This document shows, piece after piece, positions 10,901 through 22,600 of a DNA stretch of 64,000 nucleotides. The DNA lies in contig NC_082603.1 in assembly GCF_030936135.1 (NCBI RefSeq), forward strand, positions 12,368,880 through 12,432,879. Reading direction: 5' to 3'. The translations under genes and the position numbers were made by a program. The stretch comes from Gavia stellata (lineage: Eukaryota > Chordata > Aves > Gaviiformes > Gaviidae). The notes beneath the pieces are model-generated. The model was not told the origin of the DNA. It saw nothing but the letters and a program-made list of their open reading frames with translations, and did not search any database. Within the stretch, counting starts at the first letter, position 1. Each line of letters begins with the position of its first letter.

Positions 10901-13900
10901 ATAGATAGGGAGAAGTCTGTGACGAAGTAGCATTAAGGACTGGCCCTAGGCTGACAACTGTTCTAGGCTAAATCTAGTTGTTAGTTAGAAAGGAGGTCAA
11001 CAAAACCACATTCAGCTAAAGTAGCACCACTAGACTAAATTAAGATACCGTCACAAAGCATTTGGAGGTAGCAGCTTTGTCAGGACAAAAGGTTGCTGTT
11101 TCAGCTACTTAGCGCCGCTGCTATGTCAGAGGTTATTGCTTCCTGACCTGTTAGATGAACGGCCCATGTAAGCAAAACATAAAACATTTTTGTTATTATG
11201 TGCCACCTTAAAGACACAACATTATTTACTTAATTATTTGATGTACCCTGCCTCATTTTGACTTCTCATTGATGAGTTAAAGATCATCCATGTGAGCAAC
11301 TCAGAGGTGGATCTAACAGGATGAGAGAGCCTTAAGCAAGAGACAACTTTTAAGCTATGGGCTGTAATCTTCTCAGCCAACATTGCTTCAGCTAGATCAT
11401 GTATATTCATTCTAATAGCAGCAAGCTAAACTTTTTGAACTAGAAAGAAAGTAAATGTTACTTAAGCAAAAGCCATGGAGTTCGCAGGTTAATTTTTGGG
11501 ATGCCACCCAAAAGGAAACCCAAGCAAAGGACAGCTCTATTCCGACACAGCTAGTGAGATTCATACCAATATATAAAGGGCTTCCACATAAAGGCTTTTG
11601 AATGCCAATTGCTATTCAAGCTAGTATTCCGATTGTCATCCAAAACTACTATTTGTGAGCATAGACTGTGCCAGTTCCTTTTGAAATAGTGCCTGATGTC
11701 ACTGTTTTTATTCACAAGGGCTCCTTAAGCAGATCTCTTTTCTGTAAAACATGAAGGTAGCATCTATTTTATTCTGTAAAAATCATACTCACTTCATCTA
11801 AATGTAAGTAGCATCCTCTGTAAAGGCAGCTAAGTTGCTGTTTTCTTGAACAAGACAGAACAACTGTTCAAGCCGAGTAGAATAAATCTGTATATGGCTG
11901 ACTTTCCTTTATTCCCCAAAAGTATAACTTCAATAAAAATATTCTGATTACAATTATTTTTTTCTTTCTTTTTTAAAATGTTTTCTTTCAGTTCCTTGTG
12001 CACCGGTAAATATATCAATTGAAGAGGATGAACCTGGCCGCTTGTTGATATCATGGTCTAGCGTCAATTTTGGTCATTATTATGTGGTTTTTGTGAAGAG
12101 TGATGATGGCTTAGAAGTGCACTGCAACACATCACATACTCAATGCCATTTCCAGTCGGACTGTGGCTTCACTTACTTCATTAGTGTCTTTGCATATAAC
12201 AAGGCAGGGCAGAGTCCTTTAGGTGATGTATTCAATTACACTACTGGTAAGTAGCAATGTATTCTTGCAAATTCATTTTGGATCCTTTAACTGTGTTTAT
12301 GGTAGAGCTGATTGGACACTTTTATTGGAAGATAATGACTTAAACTTCTATTTTTATTCAATTTGTGGGCAAATCACAAAAGATTGACAGAGAAAAAGAA
12401 CCACTTCACATTGCAGTTGAATTTAACTTGTGTAGTCAAGTGCAACAACATGCTTACGAATCTGAAAATAGTTTTAAGGATTCACGCTCATAGGAATAAC
12501 GCACAGTCGTGGCATAACTGAATGCCATAATTTGAATTAATTCAAATTCATAATTTGAATTCTAGTCCTGGTTTTTTTTTTTTTCTATTGCCTTAGGAAG
12601 GGTGTACCAGAGTCTTAAATGTCCTTGTAGAGGGTTTTCATATTTGGAAAATGAAAAAATTAGTTCAATGGGAAATTGTGAAGAACATTGTTAGAGTTAT
12701 GCAACCTCTAGATGCTTTGAAATTTTAAATCAAGACTATACATAATTCCTATGTCTTACCTATACATTAGAATGCCCTCTATTGATTTGGAAGGAGGGGT
12801 ACTGAACTAATTCAAGAAGTAAGTCTGGGATTAATGAGACCGTTTGCACAGTATCGGTCACCTTTGGGGGTCTAAGACGTGAAGCTCATAGACAAACGAA
12901 ACAAGGCTCTTCGGTTTCGTTCCGGTTTCCAGCTGACGTTCAAGTTCCCCTCTCTGCCTCGTTTCTTCCCAGCACCTTGCTGCCCCCGCGACTTCAGGGC
13001 TGTGTTGGTGTCGAGCGACACCGTGCAGGTCACCTGGGCTCCTGTCCGAGGTGCTGAAATGTACGAGACAAGGGCCGTTGACCGGAGCGGCGCGGTGCTC
13101 TGCAACGACACCGCCACGGCCTGCACCTTGTCGGCCCTGCAGTGCAACACCCAGTACAGTATCACGGTTTATTCTTTCAGTGAGGTCAGGGGCAGCAACA
13201 CGTCCTGTGCATCCAAGTACGTGGAAACAGGTATTGTGATCATTCTTATTCTCCTTTAGCAGAAGAAATAATTAGTTAGACGCTGCTGTGATTCACGGAT
13301 GAACAGCATTACAGGAGTGCTAAGTTACTGTCACTGATAAAAATTTTAAAAAATAAAATACTGGAAGTCTTTAAAAATATACTGTAAGCAGGGACCTAAA
13401 ACCAGATTTGGACTGAAAGCTTCTGAATGCTCCAAGTTTTTGAAAATAAGATTTACAATTCATCTCTGGTTTTGTATGCAAAATCCTCATGTTGTCAGTT
13501 CTGTCATAAGTTCTAAATTCTCATCAGGAGTAACCATTTAAGGATCATATACTTTTCCAAAGTAGTTCGTCAGTTCTAATGGGAAGTTAATTTTCATGTG
13601 TAACTTACATAGTGTGCATAAACAATCAGTTTAAATACTGTTAATATGAAATATTTCAGCTCCCTGCAGTCCTGAAATTAAAAATATATCAAAGGAGGCT
13701 CTTTCTGTAATCAGTGTGCACTGGCAATCTAACAACGAAGAAGCTACATATATTGTCACTGCCAGAGGAGAGGCTGGACTTTGGCATTGCACCAGCTCTG
13801 GAAATTCTTGTACACTAATTAATCTTCCCTGTGGATCTGCATTCGCTGTTAGTGCTATAGCAAGATCACCAGCAGGACAGAGCTTACCAAGCTACAGTGT

Positions 13901-16900
13901 CCCTTTAGAGACAGGTATGTGGGAATTGTATATAGTGGAAAATATTTAGCAGCATATTATTAAAATAGTTCTATGTCTATATGTTTTTGGCTTTTTTTTT
14001 AACTACAATGTGTGCACATTATATTATCTATCGCTGGATGCCAGATGTCTCTGCTTTAACAGGTATGTATCTTTGTGTGGAAGGAAGGATCACATGGCAC
14101 TTGCCTCATACAGAGAAGCCTTAGTGCAACCAATTATCATCTGGCACAGCTAACTAAATTATAGTAACATAATCCACGAATGTAATGCATAAGTTCCTTG
14201 TCAGCATTTTGACTTTTAATATTACCAGGAGAGGCAATGAGGTGATGTCCAGGTCAACAAATAAACAGTGTGAAGAACAGATTAAAGCACATCCTACCCA
14301 CCATTCCCGCTATGAATTTGCTAGCAGAGTTTTGTCCTGTACCACTTACCCAGACAATCCCCAGGCACCGTTCAGAGATTAAAGTACACCAGGATCTATT
14401 TTTAATAGGCAGTTTGGCTGCAGTCATTTTACAGAGACAGATCTGAACTGAGCTATATGGCTGGAGGGGTAGAGATGGACCCTGCTTAATTAAACTACAG
14501 ATGTACCCTGATATTCTAATGACAAGACAAATTTCAGTAATTTTTAGTACCTTGGTGAAGTACCAAGGTTGTAATTCACTCTTATAGACAAATTGATTCT
14601 ATATTGATATTGTTTATTAGAAGCTTGCCAAAATAGTCAAGTATTTTTCAGCATGCTAATGTTTGCCTGAAAAGTATGCAAGTCTTCATTCCTTTGCTCT
14701 TGATCGTGTACTATTCTAGTTGTAACTCCTCAAAATACCTTCCATTTTCCAAGTACAAAACAGAACTGACTTCTCTATTTTTTGTTCTTCTTAAGCTCCT
14801 TGTTGCCCTAATGACCTGATACTAACTCAAGTGACACAGTCTGTGACAAATATCAGCTGGTCTGTTGCAATGGGTGCACAGACATACGTAACAACATTGG
14901 AGTCTCCAAAAGGACAGGCAAAGTGCCACACTCTTCAAAGCTACTGTCTCCTGGGATGCATCACATGCAGCACCAACTATACAGTATCTCTGAAAGCAAT
15001 CAGTGAAACGGGTTTGACATCGAGTTGCACATATCAAGGATATTCTTCCAGTATGTAAAATGTAAATGCAATTGGGAAGAAAAAGGCTCAATAACAACTT
15101 ACTTTGCATAGTCTTCCTCTCATACAGATAGTGCAGCTGAAATTCAATACATAGTTAATACACTTGCAGCGCTCTCTCTCTTAAATAAATGCACTTTGGA
15201 TTACTTTCACATATAATTTAAACCCTGTTCTTGTAACTGCTATCAGGTGACCATATAAAGAACTTTTTATAACATTGCTCCAGAAACAATTTTTTAATTT
15301 AAATTATGCTATGGCATAATTAAACTTTAGAGACCACAAAAGGATTCTGGGCACTCTAGGGTAGCCCTAGTGCCTCCATAGCCAGGAGAAAGCAAGAATA
15401 TTCCAACGTGTAAAACAATGGCTGAATTCCAGCTCCATAATATGAGTCTGATAGAACATTTTCTTCCCTATTATTTTGGCTTTCTGTGAAATAATAATTT
15501 CTCATTGAAATGCTGGTATCTAGTGTGATAGTAATCATATCATCTGGGTTAAAATGCGCTATAGAAATTTATTATGTATTGTGGGTTCACAAATCTTGCT
15601 TATTAATGTTTCTTATTTTAATAGGTTCTTGCTGCCCTTCTGGGGTGAAGCTATATAGACTCGGCAATAATAGTATCAGGGTATACTGGCGAGCTTCTGA
15701 AGAAACAATAAACTACAATACTGATGTACATGGCTCAAAAGGCAATTTCACCTGTACCCCTAGTTCAGGTCTAAGTCACTGTGATATCACTGAGATACCT
15801 TGTGGGGATGTCTACACAGTGGTAGTATCTCCAGTTACTGATAAGGGGCTGAAGCTTACATTTTGTCCTAAAAAAATATATTCAGGTAAGACTTAAATTT
15901 CTTTGAATGGTGTATTTTTGTCCATGCATGCTAGATTGTTAAAATGTAATCCGAAGTTATGCAAGTAAAGGTGGCATGGAATAGAACTTTTCTTTTCTAG
16001 AGTTGACTCCAGCATAAACTTTATGGGTGCTATCTTGCAATATCTGTGACGGGAATTTCACAGGAGTATTTTGAGACTGGGCATACTTATCTACACAGGT
16101 GCCTCTTAACTGGATCACCCATAACCTGGTAAATACGGAGAAGTTAATTTTCAGTTGGGAGGTTAGTAGTGGTTAGAATACAAAAATAAATAAATGAGGA
16201 TTTTTAATAGCTTTGTTTTCTAGTTTGTTTTATAGAATTACTGTTTTTGAATAAAGAAACAAATCAAGAACTTCTATGAACCACTCCTAAGCGCATATTT
16301 TAAGTGAAAAGTTGTTTAAAGGAGTAGTAATGTCCTTGGCATTCCTTTCCCAGGGCATAAATTTAATCCATTATAAAAATACTGCTATCTGATGGGATTG
16401 CACAGTTGTGTAGCATGGACTACATTCTACAAACTATTAATGTTTTCCAGCTTATAACCTGACACCTAACATTTATACTATTGTTTCATGTAATTTCAGT
16501 GACCTGTTCTGGAAGCTCTGTTGGAATGGGTAAGAGCACATAGTACATGCATTCCAAATCCATGATGCTTGTAAAACATGTTAGCATCATGTGACTCCAA
16601 CTCAGATAATACATATATTTCATAATCAAGGCTTGTGTCAGTGTTATGCAGGGTTGTCTCACCCCCCCAATCTTATAATGTATAATTAAAAAAAAAAGTC
16701 TTAACCTATATTGTGGCCTGTATACCATCATGCATTCTACACTTTCACAACATTTACAACTTATCTGATAGCACATAATAAAAGGGAGGCTTATCTTTTA
16801 GAGCCTCGCCATATCCCATTACAATTTAAAGTAGGTCGCAGTTCTGATTTTTGTTTCTAAAAAATTTTGTTATAAGTGTGGCTTACGTCAACCTGTTTTA

Positions 16901-17097
16901 CCTTATTTCTTCTGGGGTTTCAGCAGGATAGTCTTGTGCTTTATTTGCCTGTGTAAACTGCTAGAAAACTCCAAAAGCAGCCACTGAAACAAACATTTCT
17001 CAAGACAGTTGCTTTTCCATAACTGAAGTTGTCTTCATTTCTGAATTCTGTTATAGTGATCTACAGAGGAAAAAGCAATGCAGAACAACATATCTAG
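4844..17097 (+). CDS. FNDC7: FNDC7, fibronectin type III domain-containing protein 7 (13 coding exons, complete)
   Basis: Coding exons: 4844-4906, 5356-5374, 6439-6696, 8529-8783, 9506-9766, 10297-10554, 11992-12246, 12973-13230, 13660-13914, 14796-15050, 15625-15885, 16500-16529, 17057-17097. They join without a stop to give 822 residues: a signal peptide (about 1-25, hydrophobic core LIFIGLLFNCL), nine FN3 domains (about 28-113, 114-198, 199-285, 286-371, 372-456, 457-542, 543-627, 628-712, 713-799), then a short tail. Every FN3 is one phase 1-1 exon of 255-261 nt. Trp near strand B and Tyr near strand F recur; domains 4-9 carry paired Cys, often PC or CCP at the start, so they are probably disulphide-linked. 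Several Asn-X-Ser/Thr sites are present. There is no membrane segment, so I infer a secreted protein. The molecular function is not known to me. Identity is near certain because domains 2-9 and the tail follow human FNDC7 closely. It stands on the opposite strand from both neighbours. Confidence 0.95.
5356..5374 (+). CDS. FNDC7: FNDC7 coding exon 2 (19-nt micro-exon)
   Basis: Acceptor ccctttcag, 19 nt encoding IFSANT plus one base, then donor GTAAAT. It converts phase 0 to phase 1, which is required to join exon 1 to any of the phase 1 FN3 exons. It encodes the end of the signal peptide. Confidence 0.75.
5753..5808. repeat. A/C-rich low-complexity tract
   Basis: Runs of A and C, including seven C in a row, within FNDC7 intron 2. 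Belongs to the dispersed A/C tract set described in the findings. Confidence 0.6.
6439..6696 (+). CDS. FNDC7: FNDC7 coding exon 3 (FN3 domain 1)
   Basis: 258 nt, phase 1-1, acceptor tttttaag and donor GTTAGT. Contains the FN3 core IYLRWPKFSGASSYRV and a strand F-like IPNTIYAIQAEAID. Unlike domains 4-9 it lacks cysteine. I recall no equivalent in the 733-residue human reference protein, where the signal peptide joins directly to the domain matching exon 4. Because it is symmetric, skipping it would keep the frame. Confidence 0.85.
8048..8108 (+). repeat. CR1 retroposon 3' end fragment
   Basis: Contains ctgagcaggcgtttggataa and, further on, ggtcccttccaaac, which match the conserved 3' end of avian CR1 in sense orientation, with several substitutions. 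It ends in a degraded tatcgtatg. An old copy in FNDC7 intron 3. Confidence 0.75.
8529..8783 (+). CDS. FNDC7: FNDC7 coding exon 4 (FN3 domain 2)
   Basis: 255 nt, phase 1-1, acceptor ccattttag. Encodes APDIPVIDQAYSKLSNSITV and onward; nearly identical to the first FN3 of human FNDC7 as I recall it. This exon is the firmest anchor for naming the gene. Donor GTGGAC is weaker than the others. Confidence 0.93.
9506..9766 (+). CDS. FNDC7: FNDC7 coding exon 5 (FN3 domain 3)
   Basis: 261 nt, phase 1-1, acceptor ctcaacag, donor GTAAGA. Encodes VLAAPVLSVSS at the start and ENTTNTS, with N-glycosylation sites, in the middle; ends YNQRT with a split Ser codon. Confidence 0.93.
9803..9843. repeat. Compound microsatellite (A)n(TA)n(CA)n
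   Basis: A run of A passes into TA repeats and then CA repeats, starting 36 bp after the exon 5 donor. Likely to vary in length between individuals. Confidence 0.9.
10297..10554 (+). CDS. FNDC7: FNDC7 coding exon 6 (FN3 domain 4)
   Basis: 258 nt, phase 1-1, acceptor attccgtag, donor GTATGT. Contains KCNTSSASCMVPSLQC, the first domain with the recurrent Cys pattern of this family, and the strand F-like SEYYVSVTAYND. Confidence 0.93.
11992..12246 (+). CDS. FNDC7: FNDC7 coding exon 7 (FN3 domain 5)
   Basis: 255 nt, phase 1-1, acceptor ttttctttcag, donor GTAAGT. Encodes YYVVFVKSDDGLEVHCNTS, almost unchanged from the human protein as I recall it, so probably under strong constraint. Confidence 0.95.
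12529..12548. repeat. 20-bp perfect AT-rich palindrome
   Basis: aatttgaatt followed by its exact reverse complement, in FNDC7 intron 7. A partial direct copy (ataatttgaattc) follows at once. No protein-binding role is claimed. Confidence 0.8.
12973..13230 (+). CDS. FNDC7: FNDC7 coding exon 8 (FN3 domain 6)
   Basis: 258 nt, phase 1-1, acceptor tcttcccag, donor GTATTG. Starts PCCPRDFRAVLVSSDTVQV. It is far richer in GC and CpG than any other FNDC7 exon, especially at third positions, and this extends about 90 bp into the upstream intron. The protein still follows human FNDC7 closely, so this is a base-composition effect and not a foreign segment. Confidence 0.93.
13660..13914 (+). CDS. FNDC7: FNDC7 coding exon 9 (FN3 domain 7)
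   Basis: 255 nt, phase 1-1, acceptor atatttcag, donor GTATGT. Starts APCSPEIKNISKEALSVISV; ends with a Leu-Glu-Thr segment shared with the human protein. Confidence 0.94.
14796..15050 (+). CDS. FNDC7: FNDC7 coding exon 10 (FN3 domain 8)
   Basis: 255 nt, phase 1-1, acceptor gttcttcttaag, donor GTATGT. Contains KCHTLQSYCLLGCITC, a Cys-rich stretch with four Cys that probably form disulphides. Confidence 0.94.
15625..15885 (+). CDS. FNDC7: FNDC7 coding exon 11 (FN3 domain 9)
   Basis: 261 nt, phase 1-1, acceptor tattttaatag, donor GTAAGA. Contains CCPSGVKLYRLG and ends LKLTFCPKKIYS, both conserved with human FNDC7. Confidence 0.94.
16500..16529 (+). CDS. FNDC7: FNDC7 coding exon 12 (30-nt exon)
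   Basis: 30 nt, phase 1-1, acceptor gtaatttcag, donor GTAAGA. Encodes VTCSGSSVGM; the same tail segment ends human FNDC7, which supports this very short exon. Confidence 0.88.
17057..17097 (+). CDS. FNDC7: FNDC7 coding exon 13 and stop
   Basis: Acceptor ctgttatag, then codons for VIYRGKSNAEQHI and TAG. The VIYRGK segment is conserved with the human C-terminus. It completes an 822-residue protein. Confidence 0.88.
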
Positions 17098-17949
17098 ATG
17101 GAAATTCTGGTTCAGATAAGGAGGTAAGTTGTAAGAGTCATAATTCAGATTAGGATTTATTAATCAAACTTTTCCTGCTGCATAAATCTTTGGGATTGGA
17201 GGGATAAATTTCACCAATCCTGTATATCCTAAATAGAACTGGTTTGTTAAAATCCATATTTACCTCAGAAACCTCATGTCATCTACTCCTACTATCAATA
17301 CTAATTTGTCCTCTCCTCCATTTACACTAAAACCCTCTTTCACTTCATTAAGCCTTTTCTAATACTATCCTATAGCTCCCCAGAAAAGCCCTCAAAATCC
17401 AAACAGATCAAGGTACTCTTCAGCACTCATTTATTTTCTCTGCTAGCTAAAATTGCTCATTCTCCAAAAAAAGTACTGGTGTTCTGCACTATTTACTGCC
17501 CTTGTCTCAGAAGGATGGCAAGAAGTCACTGCTGACTTCCCCCCCCCCCGCCAAGGTTAATCATCTCCTCTTTGCTGCTGTTCTCTTACAGCTGTCCTAG
17601 ATGTTAAGGTTGTTGGTAACACAATTCTCCCTAAATGCTCTTCTCAGTCTTTCTTTCCTTGAAGCTGGAAAGATGACATCTGTGCTTAACTGCAACAGTC
17701 ACCATGTCTTGAGGACTGGGAGGAGGGAAGCTGAACAGCTAGCCATATCTGAGATCTAATCCAGGACATCAAATTTGAGCCCCAGCTGATAAGATAATTT
17801 TTAAAATGCAGATGAACACCAATAGAGATCTCCATAATCTTGAACTGTAATTCTCCCTGTAAAGCAACCAGTAAAAAGCTCTTCCAGGAGAGTTATTGAT
17901 CAGTAGATGTGTTCTAGACCTAATGTGTCAATTAAATAGTAAAGACTGA

Positions 17950-17955
17950 AATAAA
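17950..17955 (+). terminator. FNDC7: Candidate poly(A) signal for FNDC7
   Basis: First AATAAA downstream of the FNDC7 stop codon (about 0.85 kb away), preceded by an ATTAAA about 18 bp upstream. The cleavage site is not determinable here. Confidence 0.45.
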
Positions 17956-19131
17956 GATTAAGAGTGACATTTAACTCCTTAAAAAAAAAGCAGCAGTTTA
18001 GGTGCACCCAATTAAAAGTAGCTTGAGGCTTAATCAAGTATTCTGAAGCTATTTAATTTTAATTTAAATTTGAAAAATTTTCTTCCTTTACGATTTTGAG
18101 AGGTGACTCATGAGCATAAACATAATGTCCTCTTCACATCAACTGACTTGTTTTGCTTTGTAGCTAATGAAGAACTGACAGGTACTACCGAAATCTTAAT
18201 CTCCCATTTTTCAGAAAGGACAGACCCTTTTCTCATACTCCACAGTGTTTACTTTTTCAGCCAACACAGAAAGCAAAGTTCAAGTTCAAGGTTTCTACAT
18301 ACACATAAAGTAAAACAATTACTCAAAGATATCTTACAAAAACAGTCTTCAGTATCTTATGTATAAAGGTTACCAAAGGCAATAGGGTTTTTAACACTAT
18401 TTTCAGCTTATAAAAATAGACACCATGGATTCTGAAAAGTTTCCTTTCTTCACAGAACACAGTTGTACTGGGTATCTCAGTCACTGCTTCTGATCACTTG
18501 CCCAAAATAATCTCATGGGAATCTCACTCTTCAATAAGTTGATTGTAGATGGCCCAAGAATTACATGTTGCTTCTTAGAAAATGATCTGCGTTTATTCAC
18601 TGTCGAACAAGTCTTTCTTTAGGAAACACTATTTAAAACTGCCCTGCATTACTTAATAAAAAATTGGTTTTATTTCTCATTTGATTTGAAAAAAAATTTA
18701 AGAATGTAAAAATAAGTATTGTTTACAACTTTCTTCCTCGAAGATTTTATTTAAATATTTTTTCTTTGCAGTCGTAATTGTCAAACACTGTCACCAGAGC
18801 CTACAGGTTTAACCAAGTGGCTATCAACTGGATTTTCAGAGGTCTAAAGCAAACAGTTTCTTTTGGAATCAAATTCAGACCACAGCTTTCTTCTTTTCAT
18901 ATAAACAATTCTGATATTTCCATGCTCTAACAGTAACTCTAATGTATTTTAAGCAATTATAAACTGTTGGTGTATTTTTTCTCCATTCTTCTTGGCATAC
19001 AGACATTGACATCTCAAAATTACACACCAACCTTGACAATGCTGTAGTACTATTTTCATCAGCTCCGCTCATCTTCATGATTGAAAACAAGAAGTGTAAT
19101 TACAACAGAATATATTATTTGCATGTCTGTT

Positions 19132-19165
19132 CAACAACAACAAAAAAAAAACCCACCACTACAAA
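19132..19165. repeat. A/C-rich low-complexity tract
   Basis: CAA triplets pass into a run of A and then ACC repeats. Member of the dispersed A/C tract set. Confidence 0.6.
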
Positions 19166-19570
19166 AAGCCAAAGAGGAGTCAATATTCCAAGAAAAAACA
19201 CATGGATTCCGTTCAAAAAAGTAGTTAGAAGATACAGACAATTTACCAAAACAGGGAGGAAAAGCAACACAACCAAACTGAGCCAGATCCACACCTCCTA
19301 CTGTGGCCGTGTACACGTTGCAGGCATTGTTACTCAGGCATTAGATATTGTCTATTAACACTGCTGATATGCAAAATGTCAACAGCGCTCACTGAGATGA
19401 TTAAAAAACTTTAGTCAGGATTAATTTCAGGTTTGCTCCAGATTGAGGCAAATGCTTTTTTATGGGTCACGCTGACTTGTTTTAAGATCACAGAAACGGA
19501 CAATTAGATGTAGTGTTTTCATAGATGTAGTTTGTATACTATTTACTAGTATGAAGCTCTGGGCTTCATG

Positions 19571-19655
19571 AAGCAAAACCAACCAACCAAAAAACCCCAA
19601 ATAAACCCCAGAATAACAAATGCCAAGCAACCCAACCCCACAAACCCACTCGTTA
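19571..19655. repeat. A/C-rich low-complexity tract
   Basis: About 85 bp of CCAA, CCCCA and A runs (aaccaaccaaaaaacccc and similar). The longest member of this set in the window. Confidence 0.65.
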
Positions 19656-22600
19656 AAAGAAAAACTTGAGAATCAAGAAAATTCCTGTTGAAGACTCAGA
19701 GGTAGGCGGCATGTTGGTATGCTAAGTAAAATGAACGCTTTCAGAACAGTATCTGTGAAATCACTTATACTAACATATTAGGTGATTAAAACCACCTAGG
19801 TTATTTCACAATAGATGCCTTCATTAATACTTAATAAAAAATTTCAATTACGTGAATAATTTTAAAGATATATTAGTTGCAATCACAGAAAGATGAACAG
19901 TTGCAAAAAAATTTGTATGTATTGTTCCAAATACAAATTATTTGTAATTGTATTTGACACAGAAGTAATAGCTCAAAACTCGGATAGGCTGTTCTCAGTC
20001 CAGTAAAGAAACTGGACTGAAAAAAATCTCTCTGTCCTTCAGTTCATTTCAGATTTGACCCAAAATTGCTGATTTAAGTAGTGTTCTCCCACATCCAACT
20101 ATTGGGGGGCTGGGGGGGGGAGGTAAACTGACAACTACATTGCAAAACCTCAAGAGTGGCACTTAAATGCTGTTTTACCTTGCTTAATAGCTGGTGGATG
20201 TCTCCTATATGTAAAGTTATGTGAACTTCATAGCAGTGCAGAAAGGGCTCAAACGTCTGCCGAAGCCAGTAGAAGTCATCTAATACTTTCAGGTTCCCCT
20301 TAAGAGATCCTGGGTGTTTCTATAATGTCTTTGAGTCACTACAGTAATATTCAGCTGTAAATACTAAAAGCAGATCATTCGTATTTCTTCATCAACATAT
20401 AAATGAAAGTATAAAAAACTGGCTATGCATGGCCTACTAAGTACCCCCCAACATGATTAGATAAAATGCCCTGCCATTCAAGTTACCTTTTTCAATACAG
20501 ATCAACAATCAAAATACCACTCCTAATATGTTTACAAGTCAGATACATACAAGTCCTTTTATACGGACACTAATTGCCTGCATAGTTATGTGGCAGTAGG
20601 TAGATGTGACTCTCTGGGGCCAAAGCCTTGGCCCGACCTTAAAACAAAAGAATGTTAGTTTGCTATTTCATAAGGTCTGAAATACTGTTCAACTAATTTG
20701 AGTAGTAGCTTCAAAAGAAAAAACAGTAAAAACAAAGTACAGGTGTGTTTCTCAAACTAGTATTGTTGGTCCAGATAAGTACTTATCGCAGGAGCCACAG
20801 GAAATTTCAAAGACAGATTAGGCTTCAAGAGGAATGACTATGCCAGCTAGGTAACTATGGACACATGGCATACTGTGGAAGCTTCAGGTTCACAGTGCTT
20901 GGTTTGTTGCGCTTTTACCCCGAGAACTGAAGAGTAACTACACAGGTTCTGTCAGACAGAAGCTCTGCAACCATACCTCCAGTTAAACTTGGCAGAAATT
21001 GTCTTCTAATGACCCTGTGCCAAATGCCCACTGCAGCTGTACTGCTAGCAACTGCGTCAGTCCAGGCAGCACTGGAGTCTCCACCGATCTTACCATTTTC
21101 CATCAGAGCTGCTTTGTAGAAGTTCTGTGAATCTGTTCCTTCCGGTTTCAAAGAAGGTCACATGAAATAAAATGGCATCAGAAAAACAAAAAGGAATTAC
21201 AGAGTCCGTGGATCCAAATCCAAGAGCTGCAAGATACTAAATCCCCCCAGTGATAACTTAAGACAGGTGTCTTGGTTTAAATCGTTTTCATGGGTCTTGG
21301 TCAGCCATGAATATTGTGCTATCCATTACACAGCTAGCTCAAGTACATAATATGGATCAAATTAAATCCAAAGGTCAGAAAGTACTGTTTATTGAAAAAT
21401 AAATGTGAAGTCCTCGGATTACTGCACTTGTAAGAGATACCAGCACAGGCCAGTCTTTGAAGAAGTTGTATCAAAATGTTCACTATCTTTGTTGTAATAA
21501 GGCGGCACTCTCTGCTTTCAGGTCAAAGATTGTTTCTCAAGTATCCGGATTTTGCCTGCAAATAAAGCATTCTCTCACTGTATTTCCCAACAATGGCAGG
21601 GGAGGAGGAGCCCTGAAGGAACAATTGGAAATCAGTAATCCATTTTCTCTGACAGAAGGCTGGCCTTGCAGCCACTCTGCCCAAGAACATACTTGTTTCA
21701 GAAACTCATAAGCTGAAGGTTACAAACTAATGAGACCAGAAGTAGCCTTCTAGTGGCAAATAAGGTAAACAAAAGTTGTCCTCATTGTTTCGACAGAACC
21801 CATGCAATCCCCTGGCAGACTGCAACAACAGTTCTAATAAACTAATAATCAGGGTATTTCTTAAATGGCCAATACAGTTTTTCTCCTCCCATGTTAAATG
21901 AGAGCTCAATATTTTAGTTTTACACTGCAATGGAACGAACTTGTTGAAGCCTAAGCTTTGTTCCAAGCTCAGATTTAAAATCAGGAAACAAAAATATAAG
22001 CAGACAATTGTTGAACAACCTCAGTATTAAAAGATTTCAAATACTAAGGATCACAGTGACAAGGAAAGACTAACAATTCAGAAAAAAATAAGTAAGAGCA
22101 GGGAGGAAGAAAAAATCAAGTTTGTTATTTTTGCTTCTTTGAATACTATGGAATGAAGTGTATGGTTAGAAATTCAAGTACTGTTTGTTTTCTCCTGGAG
22201 GTTTAAAAAAAACCTGAACATTTAAATGTCATACCTAGATGACCTGCATCACACAGAATCAAAAAAGGCACAAATATCAATTCATGTCTACCTTCAGGTC
22301 ACTTCATGATCACGAATGAGTCACACTTCATGTTCTTCCCATTTTTGGGCTGCTGCATTTCTTTGTTAGCTACATCTTCCTTATAAGGTACTTATTACAT
22401 AAAATCCCTTATTCATACAAAGTGTCACTTAGTCTGAAAATGAAATGTGGAGGAAGCCAAACACTCTTCAACTGGCAATGAACATGCAGGGAAAAGCTGA
22501 CACCCAATACAAAAGAATTAATTGAGTTTATTCCAGATGGTTCTCCTCACTTAGTATACAAGTCATCAGAATAATCTATCAAATAGACTTGGACTTTAAT

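Noticed and set aside
20915-21151. 78-codon minus-strand frame with balanced amino-acid use
   Set aside because: No splice context, no homology I recognise, and it lies where a long PRPF38B 3' UTR could extend.
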